Source of the DNA: JAUIET01 sp039111475
GTDB lineage: Bacteria; Pseudomonadota; Gammaproteobacteria; Pseudomonadales; JAUIET01
Reading direction: 5' to 3'
NCBI GenBank assembly: GCA_039111475.1
Contig: JBCCIP010000008.1
Coordinates: 1-64,000, forward strand
DNA length: 64,000 bases
The notes under the pieces were generated by a model, which made no database searches, was not told the DNA's origin, and worked only from the letters and a program-made list of their open reading frames with translations. Below, piece by piece: positions 35,212 through 43,088 of the stretch; the first letter of the stretch is position 1; each line of letters begins with the position of its first letter. Position numbers and translations under genes: made by a program.

Positions 35212-35583
35212 CACGTATAAAGAATTTGAGCGCACGCGGCGCGTACCTTTGACCCAACAAAGGTTACGCATAAGCATTGGTCGACCTGGCCCTATCATTC
35301 CCTTCTATCGATTTCTTGCTTGCGCTGCTTGCAGACATGAGTAAACTGGCATTGACCAGCAGCTGTTTCATGTGCTCAGGGCAGCGTTGGTATTGAAGCC
35401 GAAATACAGACAGTAAAAAACTTACTTGTTAGCCCATGCATGTGTTTTCCACATTTCATGGCGTGGACAACCCGCTATGCGATGCGACAAAGCACGTATG
35501 GAGCTCTTAAGCTCTGAGAAATCCTTTGGGTATTTAGTGGAAAAGTTACGACCGGACTGTGACGTGCGCGAAAGAAATCAACG
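35212..35583. other. Intergenic region between HDOD and BLUF genes
   Basis: 372 bases with no plausible gene. It includes copy 2 of the 22-base repeat. The BLUF promoter should be here, but I cannot identify -35/-10 elements with confidence. Confidence 0.5.
35281..35302 (+). repeat. Direct repeat copy 2 (core GGCCCTATCATTCCC)
   Basis: Partner of 34054-34075, with two mismatches in 22 bases. It lies 70 bases after the HDOD stop codon. Confidence 0.55.
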
Positions 35584-36033
35584 ATGAGACCGCCAGACCA
35601 GCATGTGCCACAGGGAAAGTATTTCCAGCTAATATATCAAAGCACAATTCAGGGTCAGCTGGATTCAGCGTCGATTGAGAGCCTCGTCAATCAGTCATCA
35701 GTTCACAATAACCGATCGGATATTACCGGGTTGTTGATACAAAAAAATAAGCGATTTCTACAGATTCTTGAGGGGAAGCCAATTGCTATCTTACGCCTGT
35801 TTGAGCGCATTGAGCAGGATCACAGACACACAGACGTCCATGTTTTACATCAGCACTATGTGGACCAACGGAAATTTGCCGATTGGAGTATGCGCCTGGT
35901 TGCGCCAGATGATGCGCTACGTGTCGGCGGGCCAGTCTACAATAAGCTGTTCGAAAGTGGCCGCAGTGGGTTTACTGATCATACGGGGCCATCCGCCGCT
36001 ATCTTTGCGACTCTGTATGAATTCGTGGCATGA
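35584..36033 (+). CDS. Single-domain BLUF blue-light photoreceptor
   Basis: 149 residues. The FAD-binding BLUF domain covers about 12-105: LIYQS with the photoactive Tyr 18, HNNRSDITGLL with the flavin-contacting Asn (42/43), FLQILEG with Gln 60, and FADWSMRL with Trp 101 and Met 103. All residues of the light-switch hydrogen-bond network are present, so it should be photoactive. No output domain is fused, so the signal must pass by protein contact. Weak ribosome site. Confidence 0.92.
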   Translation: MRPPDQHVPQGKYFQLIYQSTIQGQLDSASIESLVNQSSVHNNRSDITGLLIQKNKRFLQILEGKPIAILRLFERIEQDHRHTDVHVLHQHYVDQRKFADWSMRLVAPDDALRVGGPVYNKLFESGRSGFTDHTGPSAAIFATLYEFVA

Positions 36034-36172
36034 CCACCTTTTTAGGTCAAGACTATTCGATCCCGAGGGCTAATGGGCATCTAGCGGAACTTCACTACGC
36101 ACATCATCGTTAATGTGAGCTAACTTCGTTATTCGTCACAACTACCGCATTTCATGCAGGCAGCGAGAAAGA

Positions 36173-36199
36173 GCGTCCACCGATTCACTCGATGGACGC
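36173..36199 (-). terminator. Hairpin terminator after ABM-domain gene
   Basis: Perfect 7-bp arms GCGTCCA/TGGACGC plus an inner 3-bp CGA/TCG pairing, 11 bases past the minus-strand ABM gene stop. The tract after it is only moderately T-rich on the minus strand (CTCTTTCTC). It may also serve the convergent BLUF gene. Confidence 0.6.
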
Positions 36200-36209
36200 C
36201 TCCGATCGT

Positions 36210-36938
36210 TTATTTAATAGCGAGGATGTCATAGTTTTTGATGTTCGCTACAACACCTTCATCCCAACCGCCAACAAGCAAGTCTGCCGATTTCGCCTTT
36301 AGCAAAGCAGCTACTTGGCCTGCGAAATGCGCCTCTCTCCCGCTGCCGTCAGCGAAAATATCAAAAATCGCAAAGTTCTCTTTATCAATCTTTAACGCAG
36401 TCCAATACAGTGTTTTAGGTTCTGTGTCACCAACGATTGGCCCGGCCGCCGTCAACAGTTCTGCCAGCGCAGCCTCTTTTCCAGGCGCGGCTTTGAGACT
36501 GATATACGTGGCTGTCGTTGCAGTATGGAGCTCGATAGCTGCTTTTTCCGATAGTACATTGGCATTTTTGATGTTGGCAACGACCCCGCGTTCCCAGCCT
36601 CCTTCAACAAGGGTGTCAGCTTTGTCTTTCAGTGCCTGGGCCACGGCGCCGGCGAAGTGGGCTTCGCGGCCGGCTTTGTCCGCGAATACATCGAAAATCG
36701 CTAGCGTGTTCAGGTTACGTAATGCAAACCAAAGCTTTGTCTTTGGTTCTGTTTTCTTGACCATCGGTGCAGCGTCTGCCAGGAAGTTTGATAAGGCTTC
36801 TACCTGTTCGTCGGCAGCGGTCATTTCAATGTAACTGGCGGTTTGTGGTTTCATAGTGTTCTCCTGAGCGAGTGTAGATGCCGTCATCATCATGGTTAAG
36901 CTCAGTATCCCGAGTCCTAGGTTGTATTGTTTAATCAT
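36210..36938 (-). CDS. Secreted protein with two antibiotic-biosynthesis-monooxygenase (ABM) domains
   Basis: 242 residues. Signal peptide (LGILSLTMMMTASTLAQ), then two tandem ABM-type ferredoxin-like domains of about 95 residues, clearly repeated: TEPKTKLWFALRNLNTLAIFDVFADKAGREAHFAG and TEPKTLYWTALKIDKENFAIFDIFADGSGREAHFAG. Single ABM domains dimerise, so the duplication would make an intramolecular pair. The export is unusual. A LysR regulator is divergent, with an operator overlapping this start codon. Confidence 0.85.
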   Translation of the reverse strand: MIKQYNLGLGILSLTMMMTASTLAQENTMKPQTASYIEMTAADEQVEALSNFLADAAPMVKKTEPKTKLWFALRNLNTLAIFDVFADKAGREAHFAGAVAQALKDKADTLVEGGWERGVVANIKNANVLSEKAAIELHTATTATYISLKAAPGKEAALAELLTAAGPIVGDTEPKTLYWTALKIDKENFAIFDIFADGSGREAHFAGQVAALLKAKSADLLVGGWDEGVVANIKNYDILAIK

Positions 36939-36954
36939 AGATATTTCCTATGTA
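36934..36954. promoter_or_regulatory. LysR-type site overlapping the ABM gene start codon
   Basis: ATCATAG-N7-CTATGTA, one mismatch from the perfect site at 37020-37040. It shares the wider block TTTAATCATAGATATT with that site. It covers the ATG of the minus-strand ABM gene (36936-36938). Confidence 0.55.
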
Positions 36955-37019
36955 TCCCCTGAGTGAGAGCTTAAGATATTATAAATTTAACCCAGGGACC
37001 AATACCGATTCTCTATTTA

Positions 37020-37040
37020 ATCATAGATATTGACTATGAT
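37020..37040. promoter_or_regulatory. LysR-type operator ATCATAG-N7-CTATGAT
   Basis: Perfect 7-bp inverted repeat, 55-75 bases upstream of the LysR ATG, in the divergent gap. Its size and T-N11-A spacing fit LysR recognition sites. Confidence 0.65.
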
Positions 37041-37094
37041 AATCAGTTGCGGCACTCTTAAAAATCACTTTTCTAGCCGAGCTGCGTGATCACC

Positions 37095-37958
37095 ATGGAA
37101 ATGAACCAAATCCGATACTTTCTCGCCGTCTGCCAGCATCGGAATTTCACTCATGCTGCGAGGGCATCCAATGTTTCCCAACCTTCGTTGACTGCGGCGA
37201 TCAAGAAGTTAGAGGGCGAGCTGGGTGGTGCCTTGTTTCTAAGGGACCGCGCCGGCTGTAATTTGACACCGCTGGGCAAGCTATTGGAGCCGCGTTTGCA
37301 AGAGGTGCAGCGTCAAACTCTGGAAGCCAAAGCGGAAGCCGTGCGCTACGTTCGTCTTGATCGAGTACCTATTAGCGTGGGCATTCACGAAACGATTGGC
37401 CAAGACAATATCGCAAAAAGCATTGAGCGTTATCGTCTTGATCATCCTCAAGCGGATATCGAGTTGATTGTTGTGACGCACCGAGACCTGTTAGATGGGC
37501 TTCGAGCTGGGCGCTTCGATATTGCCATAACTAGCGACACTGCCAGTGATGATTCGTACCAGGTATTTCCACTTTATGAAGAAGACTATCAAGTGGTAAC
37601 GGCTGCGGAGCACCCGTTAAGCAATCAAGAGTCTGTATTCCTTACCGAACTCGCAAATGTGAACTTGCTGGATCGGCTCAACTGCGAGATGCGAGAGACA
37701 CTCGTTGAAACCTGTGCAACTCGCGGCATCACGCTGTATGCAAGCTATCGATCGAACAGAGTCGATTGGTTGCTGGCACTTGCCAGAGAAGGATTTGGAG
37801 CTGTGATCCTACCGGAATCCGCTATTCCAGATGGTTGCACACTGGCAGCTTTACCATTTAGGGATGTCGAGATTAGGCGAGAGGTTGTTGCACTGCGGTA
37901 TCGCCACCAGCCTCTACGATCCGAGGCCAATGCACTACTGTTGGCGTTGCAACAGTGA
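37095..37958 (+). CDS. LysR-family transcriptional regulator
   Basis: About 287 residues. The N-terminal winged helix-turn-helix is classic (EMNQIRYFLAVCQHRNFTHAARASNVSQPSLTAAIKKLEGELGGALFLRD), followed by a periplasmic-binding-protein-like effector domain. The start MEMNQIRYF follows the usual family N-terminus; a GTG three codons earlier is possible. Divergent from the ABM gene, its probable target. Confidence 0.9.
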   Translation: MEMNQIRYFLAVCQHRNFTHAARASNVSQPSLTAAIKKLEGELGGALFLRDRAGCNLTPLGKLLEPRLQEVQRQTLEAKAEAVRYVRLDRVPISVGIHETIGQDNIAKSIERYRLDHPQADIELIVVTHRDLLDGLRAGRFDIAITSDTASDDSYQVFPLYEEDYQVVTAAEHPLSNQESVFLTELANVNLLDRLNCEMRETLVETCATRGITLYASYRSNRVDWLLALAREGFGAVILPESAIPDGCTLAALPFRDVEIRREVVALRYRHQPLRSEANALLLALQQ

Positions 37959-38083
37959 CACCTTCTAATATGACCGTATTTCTAACGTTTTTTTCCGTTG
38001 TCGATACCGCTCGTTCAAGAATCTTATCCAGGCAAGATTCACCATCAAAAGTCCACAGCTTAGCCGCCCATTTCTTACCCGAT

Positions 38084-39466
38084 CTAAAAGGTCAGCATTA
38101 TTCTCGTACCTGTATCTGCACCTAAATCACCAATAGACACAGTACCCCCATGCGCGGTCATGATCTGGCGTGTCAACGCTAGCCCAACACCAGAGCCATC
38201 TCTTTTGGTTGTAAAAAACGGTACAAACACGCTACTGACTATTTCGCTTTCTATGCCAGGGCCATTGTCCACTACTTCGATAACAATATTGCCGCGCTTA
38301 TTTAGTCGGCCAAGCAATTCCACCTGCCCTTTTGTACTCGCTTTACGGGCTTCAATAGCCTGCAAGGAGTTTCGAAGAAGATTGATAAGCACTTGTTCAA
38401 GCATGTCCCGATCAGCGTTCAACTCCAGGCTCACCGGTGATAATGAAGATCGAAGCTCAACGCCCGCCTGCTCTGCTTCACTAGCCATTAGTGCTTTGAT
38501 TGAATCGAAAATTTCTACTAGCTTGATGGGTCGGCGGTCGGGTTGCGGCAAACGAGTTAGCTTTCTATAACTCTGAACAAATTGCATCAGGCTATCAGAG
38601 CGATGCGCAATGGTAACGACGGCTTCTCGCACGTCATCAAGTTCTTCGCGTATCGCGTTGGCGGGCGCACTATTGTCCAGTTGTTTTCCCATTGCGCTGG
38701 CTTCATGAATCATGTCGACTGTTGTAGAAGCCAAGGAGCTTATTGGCGTAATGCTGTTCATGATTTCGTGAGTGAGAACGCGTACCAGAGCTTGCCAGGC
38801 GTCTAACTGCGCTTCGTCTAATTCGGGCTGAATATCTTGCAGGCTAACCAATTTAACAACGCGCTCACCGACCGAGACTTGAGCAGCAGCTACAGTGAAT
38901 TGTTTTTCGAGGTCATCGATTTTTAGCGTAACGAGGTCACGTTGCCCTGCGGGTAGAGAGTTGAGTAACTGGCAAGCACCGGGTGAGAACTGTTCGAAGT
39001 GCTCCACTCTTGTGACCAGAGTGTTGCCAAAAAGGCGTCTTGCTGCATTATTGTTGAAGCTCACACTGCCATCAGCATGCAATGACAGAGACGGCACAGG
39101 CACGTGCTCAATGAGCGCTTTCAGGTAGCGCAATTCTTGTTCTTGAGTGTGCCGATTATCTTCAAACCTCTGAAGAATATCACTGAATACCTGATTTAAC
39201 TCTTCGAAACCGCTGCCGGTTACCTGAGCGCTAAAACGCTGGCTGAAGTCCGCATAACGAGCTGAGTCCAGGAAGCGTTGGAGTTCATTATTCGTTTTGC
39301 GAACAAAGCGAATCACTTCACCGGTCTGAAGCATGACAACCAGGCTCAGCAGGAATGCAGATACCGGATAGTGACCGCCCACAATCGTCAGGGCGAGTAC
39401 AAACAGAGTTAATGCCAGCAACCCGATTCGAATGCCGACAAGAATTGAAAATTGTTTAAAGCCCAT
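38084..39466 (-). CDS. NtrY-like membrane sensor histidine kinase
   Basis: 460 residues: two N-terminal membrane helices (about 10-48) with almost no periplasmic loop, a PAS-like middle (LKALIEHVPVPSLSLHADGSVSFNNNAARRLFG), the H-box LTHEIMNSITPISSL, and an ATPase domain (N box LINLLRNSLQA, G boxes VVDNGPGIE and GSGVGLALTRQI). It overlaps the response regulator gene by 11 bases. The lack of a sensor loop suggests it senses within or near the membrane. Confidence 0.9.
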   Translation of the reverse strand: MGFKQFSILVGIRIGLLALTLFVLALTIVGGHYPVSAFLLSLVVMLQTGEVIRFVRKTNNELQRFLDSARYADFSQRFSAQVTGSGFEELNQVFSDILQRFEDNRHTQEQELRYLKALIEHVPVPSLSLHADGSVSFNNNAARRLFGNTLVTRVEHFEQFSPGACQLLNSLPAGQRDLVTLKIDDLEKQFTVAAAQVSVGERVVKLVSLQDIQPELDEAQLDAWQALVRVLTHEIMNSITPISSLASTTVDMIHEASAMGKQLDNSAPANAIREELDDVREAVVTIAHRSDSLMQFVQSYRKLTRLPQPDRRPIKLVEIFDSIKALMASEAEQAGVELRSSLSPVSLELNADRDMLEQVLINLLRNSLQAIEARKASTKGQVELLGRLNKRGNIVIEVVDNGPGIESEIVSSVFVPFFTTKRDGSGVGLALTRQIMTAHGGTVSIGDLGADTGTRIMLTF

Positions 39467-40913
39467 GCTTTTCCATGCGTCTATATAATGCCGCCCTGGT
39501 TAAGCCAAGCTCTTTGGCAGTGTGGCTGATGTTGTAAGCGTGGCTCTGCAGCGCAGCTTGAATGGTATTCTTCTCTATGCGTTCAAGATTGAAATCTGCT
39601 TGCGATTGTTCTGCTTTAGCAATTGCTGTTGACTGCTGATCAGTAAGTACTGAATGGGTGTTCTGCAATTGCAGATCTTCTGCTTCTAGAAACTCACCCT
39701 CGGCTAGTATGACAGCGCGTTCAATTGCATGTCGCAGAGCGCGCACGTTACCGGGCCAATCATAGTTGCTAGCACTGAGTGCTGCTTGCGCCGACAATTC
39801 TCGCGAGGGTTTGCGATACTTCCTCGCATAATGTTTGGCGTAATAATTTGCGATAGTAATGATATCGTCGCGACGCTCTCTCAGTGCTGGTAGAGATATC
39901 TCCACAGTATTCAATCTGAACAATAGGTCTTCGCGAAAATCACTTTTTCCGTACAATACGTCTCGTGGTACGTTGGTAGCCGCAATGACTCTCACGTCAA
40001 ATGGCACACTGGCATTGCTGCCCACCGGTGTTAACTGGCGTTGCTCCAGCACAGTGAGTAATTTCGCCTGCAGTGACAAAGGTATATTGCCTATCTCGTC
40101 CAAAAACAACGTACCTTTGTCCGCTGCCTGCAATCGGCCAACACGATCGCGATCTGCGCCGCTGAACGCGCCTTTCTTGTGCCCGAACAGTTCAGACTCA
40201 AACAGGTTCTCCGCAATAGAACCAAGATCAATGGCCATGAACACATTTGACGCACGTGCGCTCTGTGCGTGCACGGCTCTTGCGGCCAATTCTTTGCCGG
40301 TGCCGTTTTCACCAAGTATCAACACGTTCGCATCCGTCGGTGCCGCGCGCTCGATCAAGGAGTTCACATGCTGCATTGCTACGCTGTCAGCAATCATTGC
40401 TTGTGATGAGCCAGACACCTCAGCCAGGGCTTCATTGCTGAGCTTCAGTTGTTTGGCTTCGGAACGAGTAGCTCTTAGCTTCATTGCAGCAGACAAAGTG
40501 GCTATCAGCTTTTCGTTCTGCCAAGGCTTTGCGATGAAATCGGTAGCGCCGTATTTCATCGCTTCAACAGCAATGTCCAGGCCGCCATGTGCGGTCACCA
40601 TTATCACCACAGCATCAGTATCGACCTTCAAGATTTCTTGCAGCCAATACAAGCCCTCTGCCCCGCTACTGTCTCCGGGAGAGAAATTCATATCCAGCAA
40701 AATGACATCAAATTGATGCGCGTGCAAAAGCTCGTTTAGCTCGCCCGGCCAGTCGCACGTGACTACTTTGTCCACATGGCGCTTCAGCAACAATTTGCTC
40801 GCGGTCAGAATGTCTTTGTCGTCATCTACGATGAGAATCTTGGATTCGGTCTGCACGTTAGTAAGCCATGGTGAGTGTCCGTTATCGTACAGTAGATGTT
40901 CGGAATCGACCAT
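39456..40913 (-). CDS. Sigma-54-dependent response regulator (NtrC family)
   Basis: 485 residues. Receiver domain (ILIVDDDKDI; phospho-Asp in VILLDMNF; KPW), AAA+ domain with Walker A GENGTGKE, the sigma-54 loop reading GAFSGA rather than GAFTGA, Walker B GTLFLDEIG, and a Fis-type helix-turn-helix (NISHTAKELGLTRAALYRRMEKHGL). It should activate the divergent efflux operon, which has a sigma-54 promoter and an upstream palindrome. Confidence 0.93.
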   Translation of the reverse strand: MVDSEHLLYDNGHSPWLTNVQTESKILIVDDDKDILTASKLLLKRHVDKVVTCDWPGELNELLHAHQFDVILLDMNFSPGDSSGAEGLYWLQEILKVDTDAVVIMVTAHGGLDIAVEAMKYGATDFIAKPWQNEKLIATLSAAMKLRATRSEAKQLKLSNEALAEVSGSSQAMIADSVAMQHVNSLIERAAPTDANVLILGENGTGKELAARAVHAQSARASNVFMAIDLGSIAENLFESELFGHKKGAFSGADRDRVGRLQAADKGTLFLDEIGNIPLSLQAKLLTVLEQRQLTPVGSNASVPFDVRVIAATNVPRDVLYGKSDFREDLLFRLNTVEISLPALRERRDDIITIANYYAKHYARKYRKPSRELSAQAALSASNYDWPGNVRALRHAIERAVILAEGEFLEAEDLQLQNTHSVLTDQQSTAIAKAEQSQADFNLERIEKNTIQAALQSHAYNISHTAKELGLTRAALYRRMEKHGL

Positions 40914-40918
40914 AGCCG

Positions 40919-40936
40919 GTGTTCGAAACTGAACAC
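40919..40936. promoter_or_regulatory. Upstream activator site GTGTTC-GAAACT-GAACAC
   Basis: Perfect 6-bp arms, centred about 60 bp upstream of the sigma-54 -24 element and 6 bases from the response-regulator start codon. A weaker related site (TGTTC-N6-GACCA) lies at 40897-40912. It suits binding of the NtrC-type regulator. Confidence 0.55.
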
Positions 40937-40986
40937 GAACGGCACTAGGTGGTCATTATTTCTAATAAATTCAATAAGTTAGAAAT

Positions 40987-41002
40987 TGGCACGGCGATTG
41001 AT
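40987..41002 (+). promoter_or_regulatory. Sigma-54 (-24/-12) promoter of efflux operon
   Basis: TGGCACGGCGATTGAT matches TGGCACG-N4-TTGCW except A for C at -12. It directs transcription rightward from about 41012, next to a gene for a sigma-54 activator. Confidence 0.65.
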
Positions 41003-41088
41003 AGTAGATACGCATGAAAACAAATGATCTCAAAATTGCCACCCCACACAATGAGTCATCCAGCCCGACTGGTGGTCGGACTTCCAGC

Positions 41089-42342
41089 ATGGATAGAAAA
41101 GTTGAAAGGCGCGGCCCGAGCAAATGGTTGAAGGCGGGCGCAATCGCGTTCTTGTTGTGTATCGCCGCTTACTTCCTTTACCACTCCGCTATGCAAGGAC
41201 GGGCTCTCACCATCAATGGTGAACGCCAGCGCATTGCCACGGTCAAGAGCGGCTTATTCGAAGACTACATTCCATTGCGCGGCCAAGTTGTGCCCTTGAG
41301 TACTGTTTATCTCGACGTTGTACAGGGGGGCAGGGTTGAGGAAGTGCTAATAGAAGATGGGGCATTGATCACTGCCGAGCAGCAGCTAGTGCGCTTATCA
41401 AATTCAGATTTGCAGCTAAGCGTGATGAATACTGAATCCAGAGTCATGGAACAATTAAACGCAATGCGCGACCAGGAATTGCGGCTGGAACAAAACAGGC
41501 TGGGCCACAAGCGCGCTCTGGTGGAGATTAGATACAACATTCTGCGCTTAAGGCGAGACCTTGCCAGGCAAAAAGAGTTACTAAAGAAAAAGCACATATC
41601 ACAAGCAGAGTACGACGCGTTTGTAGACGAGCTGGACTATTACGAGCAACGTAAAGCCGTCACCATTGAGAGCCAGGCATCCGATGAAAAAATGATGCGC
41701 TCGCAACTCACTTTTATCGCCGATAAAAACGGCATAATGGAAGACAACCTCGCATTTGCACGCAAGAGCCTCGACGATCTCAATGTAGGCGCGCCCGTAG
41801 CAGGTCGACTTTCTGGGTTCAACCTGGAGGTTGGTCAGAGCATTAGCAGAGGCGAGCGCATTGGCCAGATCGACAGCCCGGATGAGTTCAAGCTCAAAGC
41901 CGAAATTGATGAATACTATCTTGGTCGCGTCAGCCTTGACCAAACAGTCAGCCTGATGCACGCAGGAGGCAGCTACCAGCTGACCGTTTCCAAAATATAT
42001 CCAGACGTAAGCAATGGTCGATTCGACGTTGATCTATTGTTTGGTGAATCCGCACCTAAAGGCATCAGACGCGGGCAAACCTTGCAAGTGCAGCTGACGC
42101 TGGGCAATTCAACACAGGCACTGATTATTCCGAACGGAAATTTTTTCCAGGATTCTGGCGGTCGCTGGGTGTTTGTGGTGAACAATGACGGAACTGAAGC
42201 CGTCAAGCGTTCGGTAACCCTGGGGCGAAGAAACAAGAATTTTATAGAAGTGGTGTCGGGTCTGGAGCTAGGAGAGCGTGTACTGGTTTCTTCCTACTCG
42301 GCATTCGGCGACGTCGAGCGACTCAAGCTCAACGACTCTTAG
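41089..42342 (+). CDS. Periplasmic adaptor (HlyD/RND-type) of MacAB-like efflux system
   Basis: About 417 residues from the ATG at 41089: one membrane anchor (LKAGAIAFLLCIAAYFLYHSA), lipoyl-like and long coiled-coil hairpin (about residues 95-215), then beta-barrel domains. The frame begins at an ATG at 41014, but the predicted sigma-54 start site (about 41012) leaves no leader for it. MDRKVERRGPSKWLK resembles the usual family start. It links the inner-membrane permease to an outer-membrane channel. Confidence 0.85.
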   Translation: MDRKVERRGPSKWLKAGAIAFLLCIAAYFLYHSAMQGRALTINGERQRIATVKSGLFEDYIPLRGQVVPLSTVYLDVVQGGRVEEVLIEDGALITAEQQLVRLSNSDLQLSVMNTESRVMEQLNAMRDQELRLEQNRLGHKRALVEIRYNILRLRRDLARQKELLKKKHISQAEYDAFVDELDYYEQRKAVTIESQASDEKMMRSQLTFIADKNGIMEDNLAFARKSLDDLNVGAPVAGRLSGFNLEVGQSISRGERIGQIDSPDEFKLKAEIDEYYLGRVSLDQTVSLMHAGGSYQLTVSKIYPDVSNGRFDVDLLFGESAPKGIRRGQTLQVQLTLGNSTQALIIPNGNFFQDSGGRWVFVVNNDGTEAVKRSVTLGRRNKNFIEVVSGLELGERVLVSSYSAFGDVERLKLNDS

Positions 42343-42393
42343 CGCTATTCCCGAAATTTAGTGACAACATTGGATTATCAACAGGAAATTTGC

Positions 42394-43077
42394 ATGATCA
42401 AGTTACAAGAACTCTCCAAAATATATCGCACCGACGATATTGAAACCGTCGCACTGGATGCGGTCAACATAGAGATTGAAACCGGTGAATTCGTTGCCAT
42501 TATGGGCCCCTCTGGCTGTGGAAAATCATCTCTGCTGAATGTTATTGGCATGTTGGACGTGGCGAACAGCGGGCAATACATTTTCAATGGCAACGACATC
42601 AGCACGCAGTCTGAAAATCAGTTGAGCGAATTGCGAAAGCGTAATATTGGTTTTGTCTTCCAGAGTTTCAATCTCATTGACGAACTCAGCGTAAGGGAAA
42701 ATATCGAGCTTGCGCTTTTATATCACAATATTCCTGCGGCAGAGAGAAAGCAAAGAGTGGCTGCGGTGATGGACAAAATAGGCATTGCGCATCGCGCAGG
42801 TCACCGGCCTAGCCAACTTTCAGGCGGTCAGCAACAGCGTGTTGCAGTTGCTAGAGCCGTGGTGGGTGAGCAATCCATTATTCTTGCTGACGAACCCACT
42901 GGGAACCTTGACAGTCGCCAAGGCCAGGAAGTGATGGAAATGTTGCGTGCTCTAAACGATGAAGGCAAAACCATTATTATGGTTACTCATTCGGCGTCGC
43001 ATGCTGACTATGCCAAACGCACCATTAATTTGTTTGACGGCCGTGTGGTTGTTGAAAATCTACGCGCAGTATCTTGA
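42394..43077 (+). CDS. ABC transporter ATPase, MacB/LolD type
   Basis: 227 residues. Walker A GPSGCGKS, signature LSGGQQQR, Walker B ILADEPTGNLD, and H-loop VTHSASHADYA. The ATG at 42394 follows AGGAAA by 7 bases; the upstream GTG frame lacks a site. It powers the adjacent FtsX-type permease. Its stop overlaps the frame of the next gene, so the genes are co-transcribed. Confidence 0.92.
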   Translation: MIKLQELSKIYRTDDIETVALDAVNIEIETGEFVAIMGPSGCGKSSLLNVIGMLDVANSGQYIFNGNDISTQSENQLSELRKRNIGFVFQSFNLIDELSVRENIELALLYHNIPAAERKQRVAAVMDKIGIAHRAGHRPSQLSGGQQQRVAVARAVVGEQSIILADEPTGNLDSRQGQEVMEMLRALNDEGKTIIMVTHSASHADYAKRTINLFDGRVVVENLRAVS

Positions 43078-43088
43078 GGAGTAGAAGC

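Noticed and set aside
35398..35583. Possible small RNA or RNA switch before the BLUF gene
   Set aside because: No stable hairpin series, terminator or known switch motif could be read by eye.
36238..36834. 198-residue plus-strand open frame inside the ABM gene
   Set aside because: It mirrors the duplicated ABM domains on the other strand; its internal repeats are a shadow of that duplication.
39859..40716. 285-residue plus-strand open frame inside the response regulator
   Set aside because: It is antisense to a response regulator with all motifs intact, has serine-rich antisense composition and no ribosome site.
40959..40985. TTTCTAA-N13-TTAGAAA inverted repeat as the activator site of the efflux operon
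   Set aside because: It ends 2 bases before the -24 element. A sigma-54 activator there would collide with polymerase; GTGTTC-N6-GAACAC further upstream is better placed.
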